DNA of 64,000 bases, from the NCBI GenBank assembly GCA_023664725.1, contig JAMPFA010000002.1, positions 232,335 through 296,334 of the forward strand. Reading direction: 5' to 3'. How positions within the stretch are numbered: the stretch's first letter is position 1; each line of letters starts with the position of its first letter. The notes under the pieces are model-generated. The model did no database searches, had not been told where the DNA came from, and saw only the letters and a list, made by a program, of their open reading frames with translations. Position numbers and translations under genes: made by a program. Positions 1 through 8,814 of the stretch are shown in pieces. The stretch is from Roseburia sp. (lineage in GTDB: Bacteria > Bacillota > Clostridia > Lachnospirales > Lachnospiraceae).

Positions 1-73
1 TCCTCGAAGACGTTCTTCTTGCTTTTTTAGAGACTTTTTTCACAGCCCCTTTTTTATGTATACAGAAAACTAT

Positions 74-883
74 TTATTCCAAATTTAATTTTTTATCTGT
101 AAGCCAGTAACATAAGAAATAGAATAGGATACACAGTAGAATACACATGATGGTAGACATAGTGAGCTGTCGACCGAAAACTTGTGAGAATATCTCATTT
201 TCTCTCTCGTATATAAAAGAGTCGTTTATGGAAAACAACTGTGTCACAAACATGATCACCGTGTTTACGACCTGTATTGCCATATAGAAGGCGATAAATG
301 CCCCGATGGATGCCAGTACCCGGTACTGCCTGCAGAGCTGTCCAATGGCCAGGGAGGCATAGATCATGAGGAGCTGCTGCAGGCATCCCAAAACCAACAG
401 GAAGAAATACCACAGGGAAAAACCTGCAAATGAAAATGTAGTAAAGCTGGAATAATCGTTGAAGGTTTCGTAGAACTCTTGTCCCCATTCTCTGCCTATC
501 GCAGAGGCAACCAGGGCGACAATGGACAGTGTAGTGATAACGACAGTGAGCACCATCCAGCATGCAGAGACCAGCAGTTTCGTGTTTACGATGCCCATAG
601 TGGACAGGGGCAGGGTGTGAGTGAGATACCCCTGGCTTTGGTACATGGTCTTGTAAAACCGTACGGTAAAATACACATATGCCACAATAAATATGGCAAT
701 CAGGCTCAATACATAGAGAACCAAGGAAATCACACCGATGAAAACCATAGGGGTGTTTGCCATGATCAGGCGGCTTCCCAGCATAATCGCTCCAAGGATC
801 GTGTAGACGATGATCACAAGATTGAGGGGAATCATCAGCTTTCCCGTCTCATAAAATTCATGTTTTATATATTTTCTTAACAT
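74..883 (-). CDS. ABC-2-like membrane permease of a YtrA/YtrB-type transporter
   Basis: This 269-residue protein is almost entirely hydrophobic. About six membrane segments can be seen (roughly residues 18-40, 47-73, 103-127, 152-176, 183-208 and 246-264). It has no signal peptide or enzyme motif. It is the last gene of a three-gene minus-strand operon: its ATG overlaps the end of the ABC ATPase gene by 7 bases (ATGTTAA), which suggests translational coupling. By position and topology it should be the membrane partner of that ATPase, as in the GntR-ATPase-permease systems of Firmicutes that respond to cell-envelope stress or antimicrobial peptides. The substrate cannot be read from the sequence. 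The role is inferred from context; the membrane topology is seen directly. Confidence 0.75.
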   Translation of the reverse strand: MLRKYIKHEFYETGKLMIPLNLVIIVYTILGAIMLGSRLIMANTPMVFIGVISLVLYVLSLIAIFIVAYVYFTVRFYKTMYQSQGYLTHTLPLSTMGIVNTKLLVSACWMVLTVVITTLSIVALVASAIGREWGQEFYETFNDYSSFTTFSFAGFSLWYFFLLVLGCLQQLLMIYASLAIGQLCRQYRVLASIGAFIAFYMAIQVVNTVIMFVTQLFSINDSFIYERENEIFSQVFGRQLTMSTIMCILLCILFYFLCYWLTDKKLNLE

Positions 884-1575
884 CTGAATACCTCCCTGAA
901 CAGTGAATCCACAGATTTTCCCTGACGCTCTCTGATATCGTCCACGGAGGAGATCAGAGAAATCTGTCCCTGCTTTAAGAAAATCACCTGATCTAAGATA
1001 TTTTCAATATCGGAGATCAGATGGGTGGAGATTAAAATTGTGGCATCCTCCTCATAGTTGCTCAATATCACATTTAAGATGTAATCCCTGGCGGCGGGGT
1101 CCACCCCGGCGATAGGTTCATCCAACACATAGAGCTTGGCATGGCGGCTCATTACAAGGATCAATTGTACTTTTTCCTTTGTCCCTTTAGATAAAGTCTT
1201 TAACTTGTCTGCGGGGTTGATCCCAAGTTTTGCCAGCATATCGTAGGCACGCCGCTCGTCAAAGTCCTCATAAAAGTCATTAAAGTAACGGATCACCTCC
1301 CGGATCCGAAGATTGGATTCCAGGTAGGTGTGGTCCGGAAGGTAGGAGACAATTTTTTTGCTCTCCACGCCCACCGGAAAATTGTTGATCAAAAGATCTC
1401 CTGAAGTGGGGGTGAGCAGGCCGTTTATCAGTTTGATCAAGGTGGTCTTCCCACTTCCGTTTGGTCCTAAAAGCCCCACAATGTGGCCGCTCTCCAATGT
1501 GAGGTTCACATGGTTTAAGGCGCTTTTGGGTCCGTAGGACTTACACAGGTTTCTACATTCTAAAATTGTGCTCAT
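877..1575 (-). CDS. ABC transporter ATP-binding protein (YtrB/BcrA-like)
   Basis: This 232-residue nucleotide-binding subunit has Walker A GPNGSGKTT at residues 37-45, a divergent signature LSKGTKEKV near residue 127, Walker B LYVLDEP about 20 residues later with D-loop AGVD, and the switch histidine in STHL. It should hydrolyse ATP to drive the adjacent six-helix membrane protein. The signature reads LSKGT instead of LSGGQ, a variant common in YtrB/EcsA-type ATPases linked to GntR regulators. Its start overlaps the regulator gene by 4 bases and its end overlaps the permease gene, so all three are probably one transcript. The substrate is unknown; multidrug or antimicrobial peptide export and sensing is the usual inference for this arrangement. 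Confidence 0.9.
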   Translation of the reverse strand: MSTILECRNLCKSYGPKSALNHVNLTLESGHIVGLLGPNGSGKTTLIKLINGLLTPTSGDLLINNFPVGVESKKIVSYLPDHTYLESNLRIREVIRYFNDFYEDFDERRAYDMLAKLGINPADKLKTLSKGTKEKVQLILVMSRHAKLYVLDEPIAGVDPAARDYILNVILSNYEEDATILISTHLISDIENILDQVIFLKQGQISLISSVDDIRERQGKSVDSLFREVFRC

Positions 1576-1946
1576 GCTTGTTTCTCCCCCTCTAAGATAT
1601 CTGTCATTATGGCTGCCGTTTCCTTTCTGCTGATTCCCAGGCTTTCCATAGCGAAAAGGAATTCCTCTATTTTTTTCTGAGCAAGCTGGGATTTTAATTT
1701 CTCTATCATAGTTATGTCTTCCGTAATATATCTGCCGCTGGTGCGCTTTGCGAACACAAGCCCGGTTTTTTCCAGCTCCGACAGAGCTTTTTGCATAGTG
1801 TTGGGATTTACGGCGGCCTGTGCTGCCAGATCCCTCACAGAGGGAAGTTTTTCACCGGGAGCATATTTTCCTGAAATGATATTTTGGGATATGATATCCA
1901 TAATCTGGGAAAAAATAGGACGGTCAGCTGTGAGATTCCATGACAT
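1572..1946 (-). CDS. GntR-family regulator, YtrA subfamily
   Basis: A 124-residue regulator with a GntR winged helix at residues 9-75 (PIFSQIMDII, GEKLPSVRDLA, VNPNTMQKALSELE) and only a short C-terminal helix pair for dimerisation, as in the YtrA subfamily. An upstream in-frame ATG at 1964 exists, but the sequence AGAGGTGATGAA sits directly before the ATG at 1946, so 1946 is the better start. It heads an operon with an ABC ATPase and a permease. A 34-bp inverted repeat covers its putative promoter, so it probably represses its own operon until an inducer binds. The inducer is not known. Confidence 0.88.
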   Translation of the reverse strand: MSWNLTADRPIFSQIMDIISQNIISGKYAPGEKLPSVRDLAAQAAVNPNTMQKALSELEKTGLVFAKRTSGRYITEDITMIEKLKSQLAQKKIEEFLFAMESLGISRKETAAIMTDILEGEKQA

Positions 1947-1967
1947 TTCATCACCTCTTTCCATTTT

Positions 1968-2001
1968 GTGTTACTGTATTAAGTTGATAATACAATAACA
2001 C
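1968..2001. promoter_or_regulatory. Palindromic operator of the YtrA-like regulator
   Basis: Two 14-base arms, GTGTTACTGTATTA and TAATACAATAACAC, form an inverted repeat with 13 of 14 matches around a 6-base centre. It lies 22 bases upstream of the regulator start. On the minus strand the arms hold TTGTGT (-35, 1998-2003) and TAATAC (-10, 1976-1981), spaced by 16 bases, so binding would block the promoter. The match to a YtrA-type site is inferred from position and symmetry. Confidence 0.75.
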
Positions 2002-2027
2002 AAGTATCTGAAAAAGGCAAGTCTTTT

Positions 2028-3122
2028 TTAATGATTATCCAGAAGACACTTTGCCAGACGATCGTTATCCTCCGGCATCATAAAGCAGAAGCGTATATAT
2101 TTCTGGTCTAAAAAGGGGAAAGTGGAACAGTCTCTGATCATCATTCCCTGGCGGATGGCACGGTCAAAGAGATCCTGGGAGGAAATATCCTCTAAAAGGA
2201 TCTTTGCCAGCATAAAATTGGCGTTTGGAGGGTAGACCTTGAAATCACCGCTGCCAGAAAACATTTCATAGATCCTGTTTCGCTCTGCCAGGATCAGCTC
2301 CCGGGTCTTTTCGATGTAGCCGTGGTCCGCAAACATCAACTCCCCTGCAATGACAGCCAGTGAGTTGATGGTCCAGGGATTTTTCCTGGTGTTGATGGAC
2401 TTGATCAGGTCGTGGTTCCCGGTTACGGCGTAACCGAGACGAAGACCTGGGGCCGCAAAAAACTTGGCAGTTCCACGTAATATAATAATATTGTTATAGT
2501 AGTTGGTGAGAGGGATAGAGGTGGTATCCTTCACATTGTCTGCAAACTCCACGTAAGTCTCGTCCACCATCACAAAGATGTCGTACTGTTTGCAGACATC
2601 TAAGATCCGGCGCATTTCCTGGCGGGAGATGGCGGAGGAGGTGGGATTGTTGGGATTGCAGATGACGAGAAGGTCAATGCTCTCGTTTAAACGTGCCCTA
2701 AAATCTTCAAGGTTCAGCTTAAAGTTATCTTTTTCCTTTAAGGGATAATAGTGGGTTGTACCTCCCCCCAGGTAAATTTCCCGCTCATACTCAGAGTAGG
2801 TGGGGCCGACAATCATAGCCTTTTTGGGATGCTCGATCTGAATGAACAGGGAGATCAGCTCTGTGGAGCCGTTTCCCACAATAATATTGTCCGCCTCAGA
2901 GTGGACATAGTCTGCGATACAGCTGCGAAGGGAGGCGTACTCCCTGTCAGGGTAGGTAGTGATGACATCCAAGTGTTCAGATAAGGTCTGCTTTAACTTG
3001 GGGGAGATGCCAAGAGGGTTTACATTGGCGGAAAAACTGATAATGCTCTCCTTTGGGATTTTGTATACTTCTTCGATTTTTTCCAGATCACTTCCGTGAA
3101 AATGGTCTTTGTGTTTGATCAT
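2028..3122 (-). CDS. PLP-dependent aminotransferase, HisC/CobD-like
   Basis: A 364-residue fold-type I aminotransferase. The N-terminus HGSDLEKIEEVY followed by FSANVNPLGISP resembles CobD threonine-phosphate decarboxylase, and the rest resembles histidinol-phosphate aminotransferase. VICNPNNPTS (about residue 150), VDETYVEF (about 186) and TAKFFAAPGLRLGY with the likely PLP lysine (about residue 220) are all present. It should use PLP at a lysine Schiff base on an amino acid or amino-phosphate substrate. No cobalamin or histidine genes flank it, so the substrate is open. It is monocistronic or feeds into the GntR-ABC operon 81 bases downstream. GAGGT lies 8 bases before the ATG. Confidence 0.85.
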   Translation of the reverse strand: MIKHKDHFHGSDLEKIEEVYKIPKESIISFSANVNPLGISPKLKQTLSEHLDVITTYPDREYASLRSCIADYVHSEADNIIVGNGSTELISLFIQIEHPKKAMIVGPTYSEYEREIYLGGGTTHYYPLKEKDNFKLNLEDFRARLNESIDLLVICNPNNPTSSAISRQEMRRILDVCKQYDIFVMVDETYVEFADNVKDTTSIPLTNYYNNIIILRGTAKFFAAPGLRLGYAVTGNHDLIKSINTRKNPWTINSLAVIAGELMFADHGYIEKTRELILAERNRIYEMFSGSGDFKVYPPNANFMLAKILLEDISSQDLFDRAIRQGMMIRDCSTFPFLDQKYIRFCFMMPEDNDRLAKCLLDNH

Positions 3123-3169
3123 AATAGATACCTCATTTCCTGTAAGATTCGTTCAGCATCAATAAAAAG

Positions 3170-3198
3170 TTGAATTTGTCTTATAAATAGTTTATAAT
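3170..3198 (+). promoter_or_regulatory. Candidate sigma-A promoter of the DUF5717 cluster
   Basis: TTGAAT (3170-3175), 17-base spacer, TATAAT (3193-3198), in a very AT-rich divergent region. Transcription would start near 3205, about 40 bases before the DUF5717 start. It faces the candidate aminotransferase promoter. Confidence 0.6.
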
Positions 3199-3206
3199 TT
3201 ATAATC

Positions 3207-3234
3207 ATTATAAACATAATTATGGAAAAAGCAA
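3207..3234 (-). promoter_or_regulatory. Candidate promoter of the aminotransferase gene
   Basis: On the minus strand TTGCTT (3229-3234) is followed after 16 bases by TATAAT (3207-3212), about 85 bases before the aminotransferase ATG. It overlaps the leader of the divergent cluster, so the two units may interfere. Seen by eye only. Confidence 0.5.
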
Positions 3235-3246
3235 TAGAAAGTGAAA

Positions 3247-6200
3247 ATGGGTGGCATGGTGCTAAAGAGGATTGATGAGCTTGCCAGAGGCAGGTTTTCA
3301 TGTGCAGGACCGATGGTGGCATTTTCCACAGACCGAGTAGAGATTCAGGTTTTAGAGGGAAGGATCTGTCAGGGTGAGTTTGAGATCAGAAGCGAAAATA
3401 GCGTTCCTTTAAGGGGAAAGGTGTATTCTTCCAATCCCAGGATGGAATGTCTCACTCCCCAGTTTGAGGGAGAGTCCCTTCGGATACAATATGAATTCCA
3501 CAGTGAAGGTTTAATGGAAGGGGATATTCAAAAGGGCGATTTTTTTATCGTCTGTAATCAGGCAGAATATAACCTTTCTTTTGTTGTGACCGTTTTGCGG
3601 CTCTATGCGGACACCTCTGTGGGGACAGTGAAAAATCTCCACGATTTTGCAGCTCTGGCCAAGGACAACTGGGAGGAGGCAAAAAAGATTTTCTATTCCT
3701 CCGGTTTTAAAAATATTCTCGGGGAAAAAGAAGGGGGCAGAAGGCTTCTCTACCAGGGCCTTGCAAAAGCCGGGCCAAAGGATATGAATATGGAGGAATT
3801 TCTTCTGGCCTGCAACTTAAAGGAGCAGGTGACATGCAGCCCGGATACCTCTGAGATAACCGTTTTTGAGGTGGGGGAGGAGTTAAAGTATCAGGTACAC
3901 CTTACGAAAAACACCTGGGGATATGTGGAGTTTGCCATCTCAAGTGACGAACCTTTTATCCGCCTGGAAAAAAGCAGGATAACTTCCGAAGATTTTGTGG
4001 GAAGTGTCTGCACAGTGGACTTTTATATAATGCCGGGGAAGATGCACACCGGAAAAAATTATGCTTCCCTGGAGTTCTTTAATGTGGGTCAGCAGATCAC
4101 TGTAAATATCTGTGCTTCCAGAACCCCAAGAGAGCTTTTGGACAGCTCTCAGAGAAGGGAGATCAGGCAGGGCCATATAGATCTGCTGAATATATATATT
4201 GATTATCGGTTGAAAAGAATCGTCACGGGAAAGTGGGCAAAGAAATCGATCAACGTTTTGGATGAACTGGTGGTAAAGAACCCGGAGGAATCCTGGTATC
4301 GTCTGATGAAGGCTCAGGTGTTCTTTTTAAACGGCCAAAAGCAGGAGACAGAGTGGATCTTAAGCGAATTTAAAAGGGAGTGGAAGGATAAAACCAGTCC
4401 CCAGTGGGGGTATTATCTCTATATCTGCACGTTGATGGAGCGGGAAGAATCCTATGTGGACAAGCTGACCATGGAGATTGAGAGGATTTTTGCAAGGCAC
4501 AGGGAAAACCCCATCCTGTTCTGGTGTCTGTTGTTTTTGGAAAAGGAGTATACGAAAAACAATTTTCGCAAGCTGAAGTATCTGGAGAACCGTGTTTTAG
4601 ACGGTTGTGCAAGCCCCCTTTTGTATGTGGAGAGCTATAGTCTTTTTTTGCAGGATCCCCTGCTCTTAAACCATATGGGTAAGTTTGAACTTAAGGTGTT
4701 AAACTGGGCGAGAAAGCAAAACGCCCTGACCCCGGAGGTGGCAAAACAGGTGGTCAGTATATTTCCGGAGAAGATGGAATTTAAGCGGACGGCGTTTTTA
4801 CTGCTTAAAAGCTGCCATGAGATACTGGATGGGGAAGTGTCTCTGTCCGGGGTGTGCAGCTATCTGATCAAAAACCAGCGGTATGGAAACCAGTATTTTT
4901 CCTGGTATGAACAGGGAGTGTTAAAAAAGCTTAGAATGACAGGGCTCTATGAGGCTTACCTTATGTCCATGGACCCAAGAAGTGTAATGGAAGTGCCAAA
5001 GATCATTCTGATGTACTTCAAGTACAACAGCCAGCTGGATTACCGGAAAAAAGCGGTGTTGTATGTAAATATCATTGCAAATAAAGAGAAGAGGCCAAAG
5101 GACTATGAACAGTATCGACAGTCCATGGAAGTCTTTGCCTACGAGCAGATGGAACAGGGGCATATGGATGACAACCTTGCGGTGATCTACAACGAGGTGA
5201 TCCGGGATGGAGTCCCCTCCGGAAAATTTGCGGAAGTCTTGTCCAATGTGCTTTTTGTCCACAAGCTCACCTGTCTGGACAAAAGCGCAATCAGGGTTAT
5301 TGTGGCGGACAGTGCCGTGAAACGGGAACAGGTAGTTCCGGTGACGGGAGGGGTTGCCTATTTTAACCTGTTCTCCAACGAGTACTCTGTTTTTATCGAG
5401 GACCACAGGGGGAACCGTTACAGCGGGAGTATTTCTTACCAACTGGAAAAGCTGATGAACCCGGGAAGGCATATAAGGGAGTGTATGCTCTATGCGCCCG
5501 GGGAGATTTCCTACCTGTTGTTTTATTTTTCCAGCCGGAAAGCGGTGCGGTTTTTTGGAGAGCAGGATCTTCCCTATTTTCGCAGTGTGATGCATTCCAC
5601 AGAGGTCAGCGATGCCTATCAGGCATGGATCGGGGCAAAGATGATACATCTGCTCCACGCTCTGGGCAATACTGGTGAGATAAACCGCTGTCTGGACAAG
5701 ATCGATTACCCCAGGCTTAAAAGGGAGGAGCGGGAGTCTCTCACAGAGACTTTGATCGGCCATAAAATGTATGACCAGGTCTATAAACTTGGCGCAGTAT
5801 ACGGCAGGGAGTGCTGTTCTCTTTCCGGCTGGAGGGAATGTGTGTCGAACCAGATCAGGCAGATGGATTATGGGGAAAATGAGATATTGTTAAAATATGC
5901 GTCGGAACTGTTTTTTAATGATGCCAGCGACGCTGTGATCACGGAATACCTGTGCAGATACTACGAGGGCGCCACAAAGTGCATGGAATCTGTGTGGAGA
6001 CGTGCCAGGGAAATGGGAATAGAAGCCCATGGGCTTGAGGAGCGGATTTTGGTTCAGATGCTCTACACTACGGAGTTTGTGGATTCCGGCGCTGCCATCT
6101 ATGAGAGCTATGAGCCCTCAGGGGATAGAAAGGTGAAGAAGGCATACCTCAATTATTTTTCTTATCACAATTTTGTGAAAGATATGGTGCCTCCGGCTCA

Positions 6201-6798
6201 TCTTTTTGCCAAACTGAGACAGCAGTATGAAAAAGACGGGGAACTGCCTATGGTCTGTGAGCTTGCTCTGCTCCGCCACCTGGCGGAAGGGCAGACACCG
6301 GGGAGCAGGGAGGAAGAGCTGACAGAGTCCATACTGCAGAAGTATGTGTACCAGGGGATGTTGTTTTCCTTTTACAAAAACCTTAGCCGGAATCTGAAAA
6401 AGAAATATCATCTGTTTGACAAGCAGTTTGTGGAGTATAAAAGCGAGCCTGGCAGGAAAGTGCAGCTTCGTTACAAGTCCGGGGAAAATAAGGATGTCTA
6501 TGTGACGGAAGAGATGACGGAAATGTATGAGGGGATCTATGTAAAAGAATTTATCCTTTTTTATGGGGAGAGCATCCAGTATTATATTTCAGAGAAGCAG
6601 GACGGGGAAATGGTCACCACGGGGAGCGGAAGGATCGCAGGGGAAGAACCCAGGGATTTCAGGGAGGAAGGCCGCTATGGAAGGCTGAACGAACTGTTTT
6701 ATCTAAGGGAGCAGGGCAGTACGAAAGGTCTTGCGCAGCAGATGCAGTATTACAGAAAACTTTCGGAGAAGACGGCGGAAATTTTTACGATATTATAA
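3247..6798 (+). CDS. Giant DUF5717-family protein, uncharacterised scaffold-like
   Basis: About 1183 residues with no signal peptide or membrane segment, so probably cytosolic. Residues 1-110 and about 200-290 look like beta-sandwich modules with alternating hydrophobic residues. From about 300 to 700 there are repeated helical pairs of alpha-solenoid/TPR character (for example SWYRLMKAQVFFLNGQ, followed by ESYSLFLQDP). More helices and a C-terminal beta-rich part (about 1080-1140) follow. I recognise it as DUF5717, a family found mainly in Lachnospiraceae, with no known function. It is the first gene of a four-gene cluster with an Hsp70-like protein, a TPR-like protein and a coiled-coil membrane protein. 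GTG 3241 and ATG 3256 are other possible starts; none has a strong ribosome binding site. Confidence 0.85.
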   Translation: MGGMVLKRIDELARGRFSCAGPMVAFSTDRVEIQVLEGRICQGEFEIRSENSVPLRGKVYSSNPRMECLTPQFEGESLRIQYEFHSEGLMEGDIQKGDFFIVCNQAEYNLSFVVTVLRLYADTSVGTVKNLHDFAALAKDNWEEAKKIFYSSGFKNILGEKEGGRRLLYQGLAKAGPKDMNMEEFLLACNLKEQVTCSPDTSEITVFEVGEELKYQVHLTKNTWGYVEFAISSDEPFIRLEKSRITSEDFVGSVCTVDFYIMPGKMHTGKNYASLEFFNVGQQITVNICASRTPRELLDSSQRREIRQGHIDLLNIYIDYRLKRIVTGKWAKKSINVLDELVVKNPEESWYRLMKAQVFFLNGQKQETEWILSEFKREWKDKTSPQWGYYLYICTLMEREESYVDKLTMEIERIFARHRENPILFWCLLFLEKEYTKNNFRKLKYLENRVLDGCASPLLYVESYSLFLQDPLLLNHMGKFELKVLNWARKQNALTPEVAKQVVSIFPEKMEFKRTAFLLLKSCHEILDGEVSLSGVCSYLIKNQRYGNQYFSWYEQGVLKKLRMTGLYEAYLMSMDPRSVMEVPKIILMYFKYNSQLDYRKKAVLYVNIIANKEKRPKDYEQYRQSMEVFAYEQMEQGHMDDNLAVIYNEVIRDGVPSGKFAEVLSNVLFVHKLTCLDKSAIRVIVADSAVKREQVVPVTGGVAYFNLFSNEYSVFIEDHRGNRYSGSISYQLEKLMNPGRHIRECMLYAPGEISYLLFYFSSRKAVRFFGEQDLPYFRSVMHSTEVSDAYQAWIGAKMIHLLHALGNTGEINRCLDKIDYPRLKREERESLTETLIGHKMYDQVYKLGAVYGRECCSLSGWRECVSNQIRQMDYGENEILLKYASELFFNDASDAVITEYLCRYYEGATKCMESVWRRAREMGIEAHGLEERILVQMLYTTEFVDSGAAIYESYEPSGDRKVKKAYLNYFSYHNFVKDMVPPAHLFAKLRQQYEKDGELPMVCELALLRHLAEGQTPGSREEELTESILQKYVYQGMLFSFYKNLSRNLKKKYHLFDKQFVEYKSEPGRKVQLRYKSGENKDVYVTEEMTEMYEGIYVKEFILFYGESIQYYISEKQDGEMVTTGSGRIAGEEPRDFREEGRYGRLNELFYLREQGSTKGLAQQMQYYRKLSEKTAEIFTIL

Positions 6799-6817
6799 CA
6801 GAAACCGGAGGCGTATC

Positions 6818-8044
6818 ATGCAGATCGGGAAAATGATCGGAATAGATATAAATGAAAAAAATGCGATGATAAGCTACTATGCAAATGGAATGTCGGAACC
6901 GGCCACATTCAGTATGGTGACGGGAAGCGAAGTGTATCAGATCCCAATCTGCGTGTGTAAGCGAAAAGGGATAGAGCAATGGCTTTACGGGGAAGATGCC
7001 AGGAAATATGCTCTTGCCAATGGGGCGGCGTGTGTGGAGAACCTTTTTAGAAAAGCACTTTTGGGGGAGCAGGTAGAGATTGAGGGACGCATTTACGATA
7101 CGGCAAAACTTTTTTTCCTGTACTTAAAGAGGCTGATTTCCCTGCCGGCTCACCCGGGAGGATTAAAGGAGAGTGACAGGCTTGCCATTGTCACAGAGCA
7201 TATGAACCAGGAGATCAGAAAGCTTATCCTGCTCTTTGCGGAGTATATGGATATCTCTCCAAAGCAGCTTATGCTTTTGGATTACAGGGAAAGTTTTTAC
7301 TATTATGCCTTAAGCCAGCCGGAGGATTTGTGTCAGCATGATGTGGCACTGTACTATTACGGGGGAGGAAAACTGAAATACTGGCATCTTTCCAGGGATA
7401 AGAGAACGGTTCCTCAGGTGGTATCCATAGAGGAAAAGAGTTATAATTCCATAGCGGGGAACAGAGACGGGGCATTCAGCCAGATCGCACAGTCCACCCT
7501 GGGAGGAAAAATCGTCTCCTCTGTGTATCTTATCGGTGACGGCTTTGACGGCGACTGGATGAAACAGTCCTTGACAGTGGTCTGCAGAGGCAAGCGGGCA
7601 TTTATGGGAAAGAATCTTTTTTCCAAGGGAGCCTGCTATGGTGCGGCAGTCAAGGCCGAACCCTCCGGTTGGAAGTATGTCTATATGGGGGACAATGAAA
7701 TCCGCATGAATATCAGCCTGAAAGTGAAGCGCAGGGGAAAACAGGAGTTTTACACCCTGATCATGGCAGGGGAGAGCTGGTATGAGGAGACGGGGGAGTG
7801 TGAAGTGATCCTGGGGGAGGATAGATATCTTGATTTCTACCTGAAGCCGCCGGAGAGCAGGGAGGCAGTGATCCGCCGCCTGGAGTTAAACGATCTTCCG
7901 GAGAGGGAGGAGAGGACCACCAGGCTTCGGATCCTAGCGGAGCCTATGGCCAGAAATCAGGTAAAGCTTACCATTAAAGATATGGGATTTGGGGAGATTG
8001 TGAGAAGTTCCGATAAGACATGGGAGTATGTGATGTCATTTTAG
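6818..8044 (+). CDS. DUF5716-family protein, Hsp70-like
   Basis: 408 residues. The ATG at 6818 is preceded by ACCGGAGGCGTATC, so longer forms are unlikely. The layout resembles Hsp70. A phosphate-1-like IGIDINEKN at residues 7-15 keeps the Asp. QWLYGEDARKYA resembles the Hsp70 xGxxAk segment. YYYGGGKL at 179-186 stands where phosphate-2 DLGGGT would be. VYLIGDGFDGDWM at 236-248 with GACYGAA at 271-277 resembles the adenosine motif. The C-terminus, with KLTIKDMGFGEIV, recalls the Hsp70 substrate-binding beta-domain. The threonines of phosphate 1 and the Asp of phosphate 2 are replaced, so ATPase activity is uncertain. It sits 19 bases after the DUF5717 gene. The family name is recognised; the Hsp70 relation is my inference from motif order. 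Confidence 0.8.
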   Translation: MQIGKMIGIDINEKNAMISYYANGMSEPATFSMVTGSEVYQIPICVCKRKGIEQWLYGEDARKYALANGAACVENLFRKALLGEQVEIEGRIYDTAKLFFLYLKRLISLPAHPGGLKESDRLAIVTEHMNQEIRKLILLFAEYMDISPKQLMLLDYRESFYYYALSQPEDLCQHDVALYYYGGGKLKYWHLSRDKRTVPQVVSIEEKSYNSIAGNRDGAFSQIAQSTLGGKIVSSVYLIGDGFDGDWMKQSLTVVCRGKRAFMGKNLFSKGACYGAAVKAEPSGWKYVYMGDNEIRMNISLKVKRRGKQEFYTLIMAGESWYEETGECEVILGEDRYLDFYLKPPESREAVIRRLELNDLPEREERTTRLRILAEPMARNQVKLTIKDMGFGEIVRSSDKTWEYVMSF

Positions 8045-8073
8045 GAACTGTGAAATAGAAACTGGAGGATATT

Positions 8074-8802
8074 ATGGGAGAACTGTTATTTTGCAGCCGG
8101 GAGCTGGCATCTATACCCTATTATATAGATACAGTTTCCCTCAATGTCTATTCCCTGGAGGAAATCTGTTATTATCTCAAACAGAATATAGAGCTGGTGG
8201 AGCCGGAATTTATGGACCAGGAGCTCTGTGAGTGGATCCGTCAGGAGCTGAAGATGAATTCCCTGGCAGAAAGACTTTCCCGGATCATACAGGAAGGGCA
8301 GGGTTTTTTAACCTTTGTCACCACATTGCTTTCCGGGTGCGATTACTGTACAAAGGACGAAATTTTAGACATCCGAAAGGCGCTCCAGGACTTTGAAAAT
8401 AAAAGCGAGGCGGAATGTGCCAAGATCCGGGCGGACCGTTTTCTCTTAAAAAAGAGGTACTATCCCTGTATCTTAGAGTACAAAAAGCTGTTGCAGCGGC
8501 CGGATATTCAGGAGGAAGGCGTTGTTTTTGAGGGAGATCTCTGGCATAATCTGGGAACTGCCTATGCAGGGCTGTTCTTCTTTGAGGAAGCGGCAAAGTG
8601 CTACGAGGAAGCCTACGGAAAAAACAGGAGGGAGGAATCCCTGCATCAGGCAAAGGCTGCCAGAGAGATGCAAAACAGCCATGAGCCATTGCAAAAGGAG
8701 GAGCCAAATGAAATGTTTTTTCAGGTGGGGATTGGCAATCTGGCAGTGGCGGACAATCTTTTAAGCCAGTGGAAAGAAGAATACAAGAGAAGCTGCAGAT
8801 AG
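8074..8802 (+). CDS. TPR-like protein of the DUF5717 cluster
   Basis: 242 residues, cytosolic and helical. The N-terminal part (1-110) has no motif I can name. Residues about 115-210 resemble two or three TPR hairpins (DRFLLKKRYYPCILEYKKLL; LWHNLGTAYAGLFFFEEAAK; CYEEAYGKN). TPR proteins often hold chaperone or complex partners, which would fit the Hsp70-like gene 29 bases upstream. A further gene starts 12 bases downstream, so it is in the middle of an operon. No enzyme motif is visible. The function is unknown; partner binding is inferred. Confidence 0.75.
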   Translation: MGELLFCSRELASIPYYIDTVSLNVYSLEEICYYLKQNIELVEPEFMDQELCEWIRQELKMNSLAERLSRIIQEGQGFLTFVTTLLSGCDYCTKDEILDIRKALQDFENKSEAECAKIRADRFLLKKRYYPCILEYKKLLQRPDIQEEGVVFEGDLWHNLGTAYAGLFFFEEAAKCYEEAYGKNRREESLHQAKAAREMQNSHEPLQKEEPNEMFFQVGIGNLAVADNLLSQWKEEYKRSCR

Positions 8803-8814
8803 CGGCGGAAGGGA

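Noticed and set aside
1..73. Possible hairpin GAAGACGTTCTTC and T runs at the left edge
   Set aside because: The stem is only 5 bp and the context is cut by the window edge. Seen from either strand it cannot be called a terminator with confidence. Nothing else is visible there.
479..880. A 133-codon plus-strand frame
   Set aside because: Antisense to the six-helix permease gene; hydrophilic His/Gln/Asp-rich product with no motif.
4921..5763. A 280-codon open frame on the minus strand
   Set aside because: It lies wholly inside the DUF5717 gene on the other strand, has a composition rich in His, Leu and Pro typical of antisense frames, and no ribosome binding site.
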